The notes below the pieces were generated by a model. The model saw nothing but the letters and a program-made list of their open reading frames with translations. It was not told the DNA's origin and made no database searches. Shown here in pieces: positions 40,615 to 64,000 of a stretch of DNA of 64,000 bases. Source of the stretch: Xiphophorus maculatus (lineage: Eukaryota > Chordata > Actinopteri > Cyprinodontiformes > Poeciliidae). A program made the position numbers and the translations under genes. The stretch is taken from contig NC_036443.1 in assembly GCF_002775205.1 (NCBI RefSeq), positions 19,935,266 to 19,999,265 on the forward strand. Reading direction: 5' to 3'. Numbering within the stretch: position 1 is the first letter of the stretch; each line of letters begins with the position of its first letter.

Positions 40615-43600
40615 GAGAGACCCATCCAAGTTGAAAAATAAGGAGAAAACCTGCTACAGACAACCATAAAAAAGCAACCATGGAAACATACCAAAGACCA
40701 ATTGCATAGAGCCTCTGCAGTTAATTCCCCTGCATTAATTCCCCAACACTGGACACAATCACACTGATAAAATGAAACAAGATACAATATGTTTTTAAAT
40801 GAGGCCTACCTTATTTAAAGAGAAACTCACTCTAACGACTTTTATGGGATGCAAAAGGGTGAAATAATCCACCTCATTTATGCTAATATTACTCGCCATC
40901 GCTCCTTCTCGGTCTACGCCAAACCACGCCCACACACACTTGAGCTCGAGGAAAGTCCATCCTGACTGGGTGAATCCTGTGGCCATGGGCTGGCCCTGGG
41001 CTGACTAAAATTAGCCCCAATGTGCCGCAAACTGAGGGGGCGTGGCTAGACTCCTTTCAATCATTTTAAGCTGTGACAGACAGTGACTCTGAATGGGGCT
41101 GTCAGAAGTTAGCCCTTTGGAAAGACCCCTGGATTTTCCCCAAGCGGTTTGACACCAGGTTTGTTGAAAATGTAACAAAATGTGATACATTATTTATAAA
41201 ATGTATTTATTTTTAGGTAGTTATTTTTAAGTAGTTTATTTTAACAACTTTATTGTAAACGTCAGGGAGGGCTTAGCCCTACTAGCCCACTTATACCAGC
41301 CGTCCCTGCCTAATAGTTTACACAAGATTCTTTGTAATTTGGAACAACATTTAGAAACAACATTCACTGAAAGTTCTCCAAAGATTAGAAGACTTGTAAG
41401 TATTGAATGAATGTTCTCTAAAGATTTTACACCTTCAGAGAACATTCACTGATATATCCCAGTAGAACATATCCTTAAAATTGATATTAAACTGTCAGTG
41501 AACATCCTTAAAAGTAATGTTACTGTTTCCTGCTGGCCATTAAATGTGGCACATTTTGCCAGTTTGATTACATGATTTTCATAAATATACTCACTCTTGG
41601 TTATAAAGTATTCTTAGGTTTATGCGTGTTAAGGGTTTTATCTTTATTTTGATTTTACTTTATCAGATCGGAAATATAAAAGAGATTCTTCCTTTTTTAA
41701 CCAAGAAAATTGATTGGAGGTTAAACACCATGATCAGCAAATGTTGAAACTGAATATTTTGAAACAGTCATTAACTGATAAATATGATTGATTGTTGTCA
41801 TCATCATCAGCCTGCTCTGAGAAATTCTCTTTTCTTTAAGCTAAAATGTCTTTACATTTTGTAATTGTTAAATATTTATCCTTTGATATGGTTGTTAATT
41901 TATGCATCCAGCAAGCATCCATACAGCATTAACAGATTTTTATTTTTTGTTCTCCAGACAGGAGTGTAGATCACAGAGGGTTTTTTTTTTTTTTAAGCTT
42001 TAATTGAAGCGGCTCAGGTGGCTGAAATCAAAGGATTGCATGGTTATCTTTGCTGATGTGAGCACAGCGTGGAGCGCAGCTGCACGTGATAAACTGCAGC
42101 TGGTTGTTGCTGCAGTGAGGCTGAAATGATGAGAGCCAAGGCTTTTTTAAACTACGAAAATATTTGATAATGTATATTTTTGAAGATATTGTTTCTCTTT
42201 TTCTAAAATGTCTCGTTTTAGAGAAAATGCACACGAGCAGGGATGGCTAACGGTCCCCTGGCGAAGAAGTCAATGAGATTGCTTCACTGGCAAATCAGGA
42301 TTGGAATTATACACATAACATCTGACTGATTCAATTAAACATGCAGATCTTGAAAGGCATCTGTAATCAAGTGCTCATTGGTGTGGTGGTTAGAAGTCCT
42401 CAAATAATTAGATTTTTTTCTGTTTTCACAATCAAGATGTGACATTCTTACTAGGAAGATTTTAATGAGAAATTAAAATTTAGATGTAACAAATGCTACT
42501 TCTAGTTGGAGAATATGTTTCCTAGTTTTATATTTATTATTGTGATTTTCTTTTTTATTGCTTAGCTTTTTCTTTTTTTTTACTTACTGCATTGTGCTTA
42601 TGTTTGCTCCTACATTTGTTACTGTTCATCTGGATTCATTTTGCCTGTTATTGATGCAGATGATTCAATCTGCTGTCACAGTTCATTTTGAATTACATTC
42701 TCAAACGTGGCTAAAATATAGAGCTTTGGTTTAAAAATAAGGTCTTTATCAAAGTTGCATTTAGAAATCCAGTGATGCACTGATTAGGCTTTTAATTGCT
42801 TTTGCAGATTTAAGTTAAATAAATATAACTCAGCTGATTACGGTTTTCTGGTCGATCGCCGATTACCCATCTAAAATGGGTCCGATTTTGACTGACAATG
42901 AAACGTAGCAAGAATATTTGCTGACTGATTTATTGGTGCACCCCATTTTTCACAACGCTATAGTAGTTTAGAATCTAACATGAGACTAAGTAAACACAAG
43001 TCTATCTCAGTTTAGACTGAGATAGTGTCCCTGCAAATATATTAAAGAACATGCAGTTTGTTGGTAGAGTTGCACACTGGAAGAATGGGATTTAGTGTAT
43101 TTACTTAACTTTAACTTAATTAAATATTAATATTATTTAAGAAATTGGATAATTTACTACATGTACATGCTGATCACTGATAAGAGCATCCCATTTTGAT
43201 CAGTGGGTGATTTATTGGTTTATTTTTCATCATTTCACATTTTCCTCTTTTCTCTTGTACACCCAAGAGAATCTTGTTCTCTTGAGTCTTTTCTGTTGCC
43301 ATTCACAACAAATTAATAAGATCAAGATTCTGGATATTGAATTTGCATATTGCATTTCCTTTTATGGTCTGTAACTTTGTGAATACGAGGATATGTTGAT
43401 AAATTAGTCTTGTAATTTTTGCATGAAGAACACAAATGAACTACTTTCTTGGTAAAAGAAATCTGCTTTGAAGCATCATGCTATCTCAACATTCATGAGG
43501 AGGCGTTTTATAAAGGTCTGCAATCAAAGCAGGCCTTTATGAATATGGTGTACAGTACTGGAACAAGATTCTCTGGACAGATGGATCCAAGATGAAACCT

Positions 43601-46600
43601 GGACCAGAACCATCTGAGACGAACAGTAAGGAGGACTGAAACGAGAGATTCCGATCCAAGGATATAGTACATCATCTGTTTAGCCTGGTGAAGACTGAGA
43701 AATGCTTGGGACTTGAAAGAGCTGACAGTGGAGTTAGATGATCTGTATTTACAGATGATTTATCTGTTAGGAAAAGCATCAGAATTTATTTTCAGCTCAG
43801 ATTCAGGAATGTGGTGCAAAACTAAGAGGTTGGTTTACATCTCCCATCAAGCCCAATTTGGATAATTGTGCAGGTTTAAATGTAAAACAGAATCATATGT
43901 GGATATTGATGCTAGAACATCAATCTGCAGGTGGATCTTTTAGCGCATCCTGTCGAGGTGGCCTGTGTTCTCAGAATTAATTTGATTTTTAAAGTGAGGC
44001 AAAACAGAAACAATAATCATCGATTTTGAATGAGTGGCATAGCAAAGAGGCTGAATGTCTGCAGTGCTTAGAGGAATTAGGAAGAGAGGAAGATGGAGGC
44101 TGGGGGAGAGTGTCTCATTGTTGAACCACCGTTAGCTGCCAATCAACTTTTAGTGACTGTACAGGATTTGTATCCAAATCATAAAAAAAAACCAAAACAG
44201 TTTTTACAATTATTTTAGTTTATCCAATTAGTCTGGAATGCATAAAAATTGAGGCATTATGTAAAGCAAATATGTTTTCCTCAGTATTTCTGTCAGATAC
44301 TACACTTAAGCTGATTGCCTAATTTAAAAATCCATTGCTCTCGTGCACAAAAGCATAATTACATAAATAATTGCAAAATATTACCTCCCTGTCTTAATAC
44401 TGTCCTAAAAGTTATTTTATTGCCTCAAAGAACAAGTCAACAAATACATTTGTGTTATGAAGCTCTGTTCCTTTGTTGCCAATCTTCGCAACACTATTAT
44501 AGCTATAAATGTTTAATTATTGTTTGTTATATATGTTTTTTTCTGTAATTGGGGAGACAACTACCAACCTGATGCTTATTTGGAAGTTGAAAAAGTCAGT
44601 GTGACTCATTACATCTGGATTAACAGGTTGTTTGATTTACTTGAAAGTTATGGAAACATCCAGCTAACTTCACACCAATCTAAGACCACCTTGCAAAGGC
44701 GAGCGGCAAAATGTGCATTAATGCGTACGTGTAGTTGAGGTTCTGGTTGTGTTAAAATATCAGAATTCCAGCTTCAAAAACCACCACCATACGCCCCAGC
44801 ATAATGGCTAATTATCTCTGTACATTTCTTGACAATCCCAATAAATACTACACTATACTGTATCACTTTGTTGCGTCTAAGCCTTGAAGAAATATTGGTT
44901 TCCCTGTGATGCATTACAACCAGAAAAATCTGCGTTTGTTAGGATTTTAAGATAAACATCAAAACAAAGTTGTTGAAAATGGTGAATTGAAAGAAAAGGG
45001 AACATGATTTGATTTTGCAACAGATTGCTGTTGATTTTAGGTCTGGAGTTTGACTGGACCGTTCTCATATACGACTCTAAACTAAGATCTAAAATATTCC
45101 ATGGTAGTTGAGCGAGCCATGCCAGTCTCAAACCTTAAACAAATCTTCTTCCAGTGTACCCTGTGTTTAGCCAGGTCTTGGTAGGTTTGCAGTTGTTCTA
45201 TTTTCAGAAGATGGACTGAATATGCTCCATGAGATATTCTGACCCTAGGGCATTCTCTTAAAGACTAACCTGCCCTAAACTTCTCCACAGTTTTACCTCA
45301 GACATGTCTGCATTGTTCCTTTATGTCCTGTGACATTGTTTATTCAGTAATGTTTTCTAACAATACTCTGAAACCTTCCCAGATGACCTGGATTTATATT
45401 GAGACTAAATTACACATAGATTGACTGCATTTAGGAATCAGATGACTTTTGAAGGTAACTGGCTGCACTGAATGTTAAGGTATCAAAGTAAAGAGGGTAA
45501 TGAAAATCTCAACAAAATACACAAATGTTTGTACTGAGACAAAATGTGTTAAGGGGTGTGAAAACCTTTGTAATTTACATTATGTCAGGTGAAACCTGCA
45601 CTTTATTTTGCTGCAACGTTTCAGGATGCTCATTAGTACATCAATCATAAGCCGTGTGTACAAGCACGATTTTGGCTAACAGTGAAATACCTAAAGCTTT
45701 GGTAATGTTTGGCCTCTTTCTTTGCAGGTTTTTCAAAACGAGCGAAACCAAAGCAGAGAGAGAGATCACAGAGAGCGAAGCAGAGATGGGGAGCTCCCTT
45801 TAACTGCGAGCCAGACGGCAGCACGAGACAGAGCCATCCAACAGAAGAGGAGAGAAATAGATGAGGTGGGGGGAGAGTGTAATTACACAAACAATTCACC
45901 CACATGTCTTGGGAGAGGAATGGTTATAAAGTGATCGAGAAAGAGCAAAGATAAGAGAAGCGGGGATTAGAGGAAGAATGTCAGAGTGCAGATCTTAGGA
46001 AGCGCTGGGAGACATGAGACAGGCAACAAAAGATTTGTTTGCAGTAGTATAAACATTAATTTTGTAGTGCCGAGCCCGAGGCAACAGAAGTGTCATTACT
46101 GGCGTTTCTTTTTTTTTTTTTGCCAAGCCTGGCAACGAAGGCCTTGTTCACAGTTTAACATGACTGAGAGTGTTTTTCTTTCTTGCTCTTTGTTTCCGAA
46201 TCGATCAAATAGAAGCATGACAGGCTCACCTGTCTCACAAGAGACTCCGCACGTGCTTTAATGTTGCCTTCAATGTGACAGACATCACATGAGGCTGTGC
46301 TCATCAGCTCTCTGTTTATGTCAGAGACTGTACTTGTGTTTCCACCCACTTGATGGAGAAGATGCTTTGGCTCCTTTTTTTCATATCTCCATGGTTGCAG
46401 GGATATAGAAGCACTGCAGCGATAAAATGTGAGGCTGGCGATGGATGCTGATGCAAAAATGTCCACAATAGTTGCTGCAAAGACTATTCTTGTGAACAGT
46501 CTGCAGGATTATACTTTCAGTAATAATACATGAAGAAGAAAGTTTTTTTTGGCAAAATAATTTAATTAGTTTTTTTCTCCTCTCTGTTTCTGTTTGTCCT

Positions 46601-46832
46601 CTAACACTGGTTCCTTTGCCCTAAAGCATTGAATATTTTTGCCTTTCAGGTTTACTACCAGGAGAGTGAAATGTTCGGCCTTGTAGCAAAGATGCTAATT
46701 GCAAAGGATCCATCCCTGGAGCGTCCCATCCAGTCGTCGCTGCAGGAGAACCTTCGGGACATTGGCAAACGCTGTGTGGATGCCATGGAGAAATTTATTG
46801 AGGACTATGACTCCAGGAAACTTTTGCAATAA
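36491..46832 (+). CDS. Periphilin-like protein (C-terminal Lge1-type coiled coil)
   Basis: Seven exons join in frame: 36491-36550, 37349-37390, 37481-37584, 37686-37936, 39833-39891, 45728-45865, 46650-46832 (837 bases, 278 aa plus stop). The N-terminal half is basic and low-complexity: KKRPIRRVRSPSAPRAW, a Lys/Pro/His-rich stretch, then a charged KEKEKEKQKQREKERLKEK helix. The C-terminus, from about residue 200, resembles periphilin-1: TAARDRAIQQKRREIDEVYY, MFGLVAKMLIAKDPSLE, LQENLRDIGKRCVDAMEKF. In mammals periphilin-1 is a subunit of the HUSH silencing complex, and this helical region mediates its assembly. The protein is shorter than human PPHLN1 and its N-terminus is not obviously homologous. 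Intron 5 is 5.8 kb and transposon-filled. Polyadenylation candidate ATTAAA at 47082. Whether it is the true pphln1 orthologue or a paralogue is unresolved. Confidence 0.85.
38449..38790 (+). mobile_element. tRNA-derived SINE-like retroposon, near full length
   Basis: The head resembles a tRNA gene, with a polymerase III B box GGTTCAATTCC at 38518-38528 and a degenerate A box just before it. The body reads CCCTGTGCATGCATGGGTTC, then ACAGTCCAAAAACACGACTG. The tail carries GATGGACTGGCGACCTGTCC and ends GATAGGCACC. The poly-unit 3' end is missing. A tail-only copy is at 14068 and an antisense fragment at about 55280. Confidence 0.85.
40496..41308. mobile_element. hAT-type element, 813 bp, non-autonomous
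   Basis: The left end is CAGAGGCGGCTGG and the right end, reversed, is CAGGGACGGCTGG, both followed by GGGCTA-type subterminal motifs. It is flanked by near-identical 8-bp duplications CCTAAAAG (40488-40495) and CCTAATAG (41309-41316). A TA microsatellite lies inside at about 40581-40613. No transposase is visible. Confidence 0.82.
43540..43960 (+). pseudogene. Possible Tc1/mariner-type transposase relic
   Basis: GGAACAAGATTCTCTGGACA then GATGGATCCAAGATG would translate as WNKILWTDGSKM-like sequence. This resembles the region around the second catalytic residue of Tc1 transposases. The surrounding frame is broken and the rest is not convincing. Confidence 0.35.
44870..45560 (-). pseudogene. 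Tc1-like transposase relic
   Basis: The plus strand shows complements of the Tc1 transposase N-terminal helix-turn-helix (CTTGGTAGGTTTGCAGTTGT, CCTAAACTTCTCCACAGTTT) and of its catalytic part (TTAGGTCTGGAGTTTGACTG), then end sequence (GAGACTAAATTACACATAGA). Stops and deletions make it non-functional. The order of the parts suggests an internal deletion. Confidence 0.7.
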
Positions 46833-47280
46833 TCACACACCCAGATTTATGTGTCCTTTAGCAACAGAGATTCTCAGTGAGATTCACGTTTTTTGACATT
46901 TTGTCTGACGGAGTACATCTCTTTTGATTTTTTTTTATTTTTTTTTATGAGTAATGTTCTGACAGTTTCTTAAATGTTGAATGATATATTTTAAGCTTTT
47001 TATAGTCTAATTCTATTGGAAAATTAAGATTTAATGCTGACCATTTTAAAATAACTACACTGGTCATTTCGCTTGAAATGCATTAAAACTAGAGAACTGT
47101 GTTTTAACATCTGATGTAGTTTATTCTCACGTCTCTATTTTCATTATACTTTCATAGTTTCTGTGCAGCATTTAAACTGTTGCATGGGGTCAAATATTTT
47201 TAGAAGCTTTGTAGGTCATATGTAAAAGAAGGCAAATGGGTCAAATGGTGACCAGCATACATGCAGCTCTTAGATAAGGT

Positions 47281-48240
47281 ACAGTGCATTCGGGAATATT
47301 CACAACGCTTCACTTTTACCACATTTTGCCATGTTACAGCCTTATTCCAAATTGCATTAAGTTATTCTCTTTCCTCAAAATTTCACACTGATTCCCCATT
47401 ATGACAATGTAGAAAAAAGTTTCAGATTTATCTAAATTTTATAAAAATAGAAAACCAATTAATCAAATTTACATAAGTAATCACATCTTTTACTTAAGGA
47501 TTTGTTCATCCACATTTGGCAGCAATTACAGCATCAAGGTTTTTTTAAAAATATGATGCCACAAGTTTAGTACACATATTTTTAGGCAGTTTAGCCCATG
47601 CTCTTCAGTACTTCATCCATCAGTTTGGATAGAAGCCGTCGGTGAAGCCATTTCCAGATCTTCCCAGAAAGGTTTAATCAGCTACAAGTCTGGACTCTGG
47701 CTTGGCCTCTGCAGAACATTCACAAAGTGGTTCTGAAGCCACTTTTTTGAGATCTTGGTCATGTGTTTATGGTCATTGTCCTGCTGAAAAATGTTACCCC
47801 AGCCTGAGATCAAGAACACACCACAGCAGGTTTTTATTCAGAATGTCTCCGTACATCTTTCCCTCTATCCTGACTAGCTTATCAGTTCTTGTTGCTGCAG
47901 AATATCCCCATACTATGATGCTGCCACTACCATGCTTCACTGAAGTGATGGTATTGATCGGGTGATGGGCTGTGCCTGGTTTCATCCTAACATGACGTCT
48001 GGCATTCATACCAAAGAGTTCAATCTTTGTGTTACCAAATTAATGTTGTGTTGGTGCTAAATCTAAAGTTTAGAAAAACAGACTCATCAGGAGTGGGTAG
48101 ACCATATAATACTGAAGAAACTATGTATTCAAGTATATACATGGCAATGATCTTTTTTTCAAATTTCAATGGTATATTGGTGTTCGGTAGACACCTCTTA
48201 AATGACTTGGATCAGTATCGAGGACAAAGACATTGATTGG
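47281..48240 (-). pseudogene. Tc1-like transposon with transposase relic
   Basis: The left edge shows the typical end ACAGTGCATTCGGGAATATT followed by ACATTTTGCCATGTTACAGC. The minus-strand frame 47794-48009 encodes SVKHGSGSIIVWG and LVRIEGKMYGDILNKNL, standard Tc1 transposase sequence. Across a frameshift it is followed by a QQDND-type segment and RPSQSPDL. Stops interrupt it, so it is inactive. It lies between the periphilin-like and prickle2-like genes. Confidence 0.8.
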
Positions 48241-48534
48241 GACTTTCCTTCTTGTGAGCAATTCAGTTCTATGGGATGAGTAGCCAAACATTAGGAAAAA
48301 ATTAAATAAAACAAAACCACTTCAGGCTGGTAGACCTGTAGTACTCTGTTTGGAACAGTCATAGACATTGCAGTTGCTTTCACTTGCTTTGACATTTCAT
48401 GTCAAAATATCTGTTTCCATGCAAAGTGCTGATGATTTTTGTCACCCCATCACACTGAAGCACAAACAGAAACCTTGCTTTGAGCAAAATAGTACAGTAC
48501 AACTCACGTTAAGAGTTTCCTGGTTAAAGTACAC

Positions 48535-49636
48535 TTTATTTTCAGTATGAGACAACAACAACAAAATTCACATGCAAGCCTCCCCATTTCTATGATATAC
48601 AAATAATGATTCTTTTGTTACAAAATATATAAATATTTAAGACAATATGTACAAGACATTTACAGTACTTCATCTATTATTAAAGTGTATTACTATATAT
48701 ACATTTAGCAGGTATTTTTTGTAATATCATTATAATTATTGTTTGCATTAGTATTATTATTGTTAATATCATTATTATTAATACTACTATTTAATTATTC
48801 TTAACCATCTGTAAGTAAAACAAAGCATGTTGCAGAAAAGAAAACAGGACCATACCTGACGTTACTGTGCCTGAATGGGCAAGGAGCAGAGGCTGCCCGG
48901 CGCTCTGTCCTTGGTAAAGCATGGAGAGCTGGCTATGTAGAGCACAAGTTTCAATAGACTTTTATTTTTTTTGTACAAGCTGATAACAGGGCTAGGAAGC
49001 CAACACTATATTCCAGCAGCATTTTGATTCCACAGAGGTAAACAATGACGTAGCTTGGAATCTAGCACATAGCTTTCACTATCCCAGCACAATTTCTTGT
49101 CGGTCCGTGTAGAAGAAGTCGGCTGCTCAGGGCTCGGTTCTCTGAGCTTGCAGATCGCTGCAGCTTTACTTTCCGTTTCAGACTAAAGAAATTGTTCAGA
49201 TTCTCTGTAACATGAATACACTCACAGACAGACACGCACGTACACCATGTTATGTACCTTGACCACGGCATATTAAGCAGTCCAATTCATTAGTGCTTCC
49301 TGGTGCCATCATTGAGTTGGTCTCAGTCACTGTAAACATTCTTGTTGTGTAAGCCAGCTGAGCTTCCTCTTATGATTAGATCATTCTGTGTAGGTGTACA
49401 CAACCATAACCCAGTGTAGAGTTGTGTAAGCTCACAAGCCCAAAGAAATTGGCTTTTTTATCCCTCAAACCCTGCCAAACACAGAAACACACACACACCC
49501 TGAACACACTCTCAGCTGTCTTACTCTCACCTTCCCACTCATTCTGTTCCTCCTCTCAAGCACTTTCTTCTGTCTTCTTACCTTTCTAATTCCCTTCGCT
49601 CTTCTTCCCTTCCCTTCTCATTTCCTTGCTCTACAT
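48535..49636 (-). other. Probable prickle2-like 3' UTR
   Basis: Sequence following the stop codon on the minus strand. It is AT-rich, has no further exon, and reaches an AATAAA (TTTATT on plus, 48535-48540). The 3' end is inferred. Confidence 0.45.
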
Positions 49637-62351
<12,715 letters not shown>

Positions 62352-62934
62352 CTGTGGAGGCAATAGACAGGAGCGTGTCACTCAAAAATTACAAAATAAA
62401 TGCATCAGAGTGAGAAATAAGGTGGAGGATCTAAAGCGTTTCTGCTCTCCTCACTGAGAAATCTTTCTGTTGATGTTATGATGACAGATGACTGGTCTTA
62501 TTTGTGTCTCATTGTTTCATCTATTCTCCCGTCAGTGATCACATAACTCCTTCACCGTCTAATCTCAGAACATAAATTACTCCTGCAGGAGGATCAGGAG
62601 GAGAGGACACCAGCTCACAAAGATCCCAACAGCTCCTTGGGAAACCCTTTTCATCATGTAAAACTGGTATTTTACCTTATTAAAAAGAAAATAAATAATT
62701 TACATGAGCTGTTTTAAAGTGATGACTCTAAAATGTTTCCTTTCAGAAAAAGGCTCCTAACTTGACTTCTCTCTTCTTTTGTGACTGCCTTTATTTCTTC
62801 TGCTAGTATCTGTGGTGGTAGGGACATAATTGTGAAATGTAAAGTTGAAAATCTAAATTTAGAAAATAACTTAGTTTACTATAGGTATATTTATTCTGAT
62901 GTTTTCTTTTTTTTTTTTTTTTTTGGTTTATCAT

Positions 62935-63110
62935 CAAAAGTATTTAGACCCCTGTAATTCTTTCCTGTAATGTAACAATTTCATACGTTTAAGTCTTATT
63001 TAGGGGTTTTATACTACAAACAAAAGCAAAATTCGTAACTATGAAATGAAAGATTTTCAAAAGGATTTACAATTCAAAATCTGGAAATGCATTTGTATTC
63101 TGACCCCTGG
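62935..63110. mobile_element. Tc1/mariner-like end relic
   Basis: AAAAGTATTTAGACCCCTGT at the left, a middle with TGTAATGTAACAATTTCA, and GCATTTGTATTCTGACCCC at the right resemble the end region of fish Tc1-like elements. Non-coding and diverged. Confidence 0.55.
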
Positions 63111-64000
63111 TTGTTTATAGTACATTTCTACCAACTTTGCATACAAGAAACTGAGAGATTATTCCATTCATCTTTGCATTTCTGACCAGCAATTTATACG
63201 TCATGCCACATATTGTTGTATTTAGCTCTCAACTCTAACTGAGTTATTTGAACAAATAAATATGCTGTAATCTAAACCACCACATAACTCTGGTTGTTTG
63301 TTTAGAGTCTTTCTCCTGCTTGAAGGAGAACCTTTATCCCAGTCTCATGTCTTGTTTAACATTTATTAGTTTTTCTTCTGTTATTACGCTGTGTCTAGCT
63401 CCTTCTGTCTACCCATCAACTCTGACCGATCCTCCTGTCTGTGCCGAAGCATCAGTACATTATCATGTTTCCCCTCCATGTTTCAGGGATGAAATAGAGT
63501 GTTCAGGATGAGTTGCAGGGTTAATTTTCTAACATATGTAGGGTTTTCCATGTACGACAAATAAAGGTTCTGGCAATTTACTGACAGGACTTTTTTCAAC
63601 AATGGCAATTTTCCTTGTCACTCTTGTATAAATGCCAGACTCGAGGACTGTAATGCTGTGAATACTGATTTTTGGTTAAGATGTTGCAGACTGTGGTAAA
63701 AATACTCTTCTATGCTGAAGAGGATCAAATGAAAAAAGCCTTGTCATTCACTATGCAATTTCTGCCTCCCTCACTAAATGTGCACAATTTGTGATTCCGT
63801 GGCAACATGAGACATTCTGATTGTGTTATAGCCTGTAAGTCGGCTTCAATTGGTGCCGTAATTAACCTGCAGACATAATATATTCAGCGAGAATGAATAC
63901 ATGGATATCATCACAAAAAGAATCAGTGGAAAGGTTGCAGATTTCTTTTTCTCAGCTGAAACAGATTAGGTGTTCACCATGTGTTACCATAGTGATTTCT
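63111..64000. other. Intron or upstream sequence of prickle2-like gene, nothing recognised
   Basis: AT-rich sequence without an exon of matching phase, repeat array or recognisable transposon. If prickle2-like has a further 5' exon, it is not evident here and probably lies beyond the window. Confidence 0.5.

Larger units (their letters stand above)
41317..45727. other. Remainder of periphilin-like intron 5
   Basis: AT-rich intronic DNA. It holds a possible transposase relic at about 43540-43700 and a clearer Tc1-like relic at about 44870-45560. No additional exon with consistent phase was found. Confidence 0.6.

Noticed and set aside
42028-42234. Short minus-strand frame and GC-richer patch in the periphilin-like intron
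   Set aside because: No splice sites of matching phase and no family resemblance. It could be a regulatory element, but nothing supports that.

Overview
The window is vertebrate nuclear DNA and almost certainly from a teleost fish. The genes are split by GT-AG introns and encode vertebrate proteins. The intergenic and intronic DNA is AT-rich and full of typical fish DNA transposons (Tc1/mariner-like, hAT, pogo-like), a tRNA-derived SINE and microsatellites. There is no operon, CRISPR array, rRNA or bacterial signal. All exon boundaries below were built by hand from splice sites, reading frame and remembered family similarity; no alignment was run.

Layout. 1-4.9 kb: intergenic, with microsatellites. 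4.99-7.04 kb (-): ogg1, 8-oxoguanine DNA glycosylase, 7 exons, 388 aa. 7.04-8.10 kb: divergent promoter region that also holds an unrecognised coding-looking relic (7373-7687) and three ATTGG boxes. 8.10-16.19 kb (+): qars1, glutaminyl-tRNA synthetase, 23 exons, 776 aa. 18.78-27.66 kb (+): qrich1, 11 coding exons, 749 aa, with a 1.7 kb pogo-like element in an intron. 29.22-34.3 kb (-): a classical protein tyrosine phosphatase I cannot assign to a named subfamily; its catalytic core is complete and its N-terminus is unresolved. 36.49-46.83 kb (+): a periphilin-like gene, 7 exons, 278 aa. 49.64-62.35 kb (-): prickle2-like planar cell polarity gene (PET, three LIM domains, CaaX end), 8 coding exons seen, 5' end possibly outside the window.

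The gene content fits human chromosome 3p: OGG1, QARS1-QRICH1 and PRICKLE2 all map there. Human PPHLN1, however, lies beside PRICKLE1 on 12q. The periphilin-like gene beside prickle2 here therefore looks like the second half of an ancient duplicated PPHLN-PRICKLE block.

I found no clearly new biological system. The best leads are the periphilin/prickle2 pairing, the unassigned phosphatase, the hidden ORF between ogg1 and qars1, transposons reduced to bare terminal hairpins, and several hAT-type elements with readable 8-bp target duplications.
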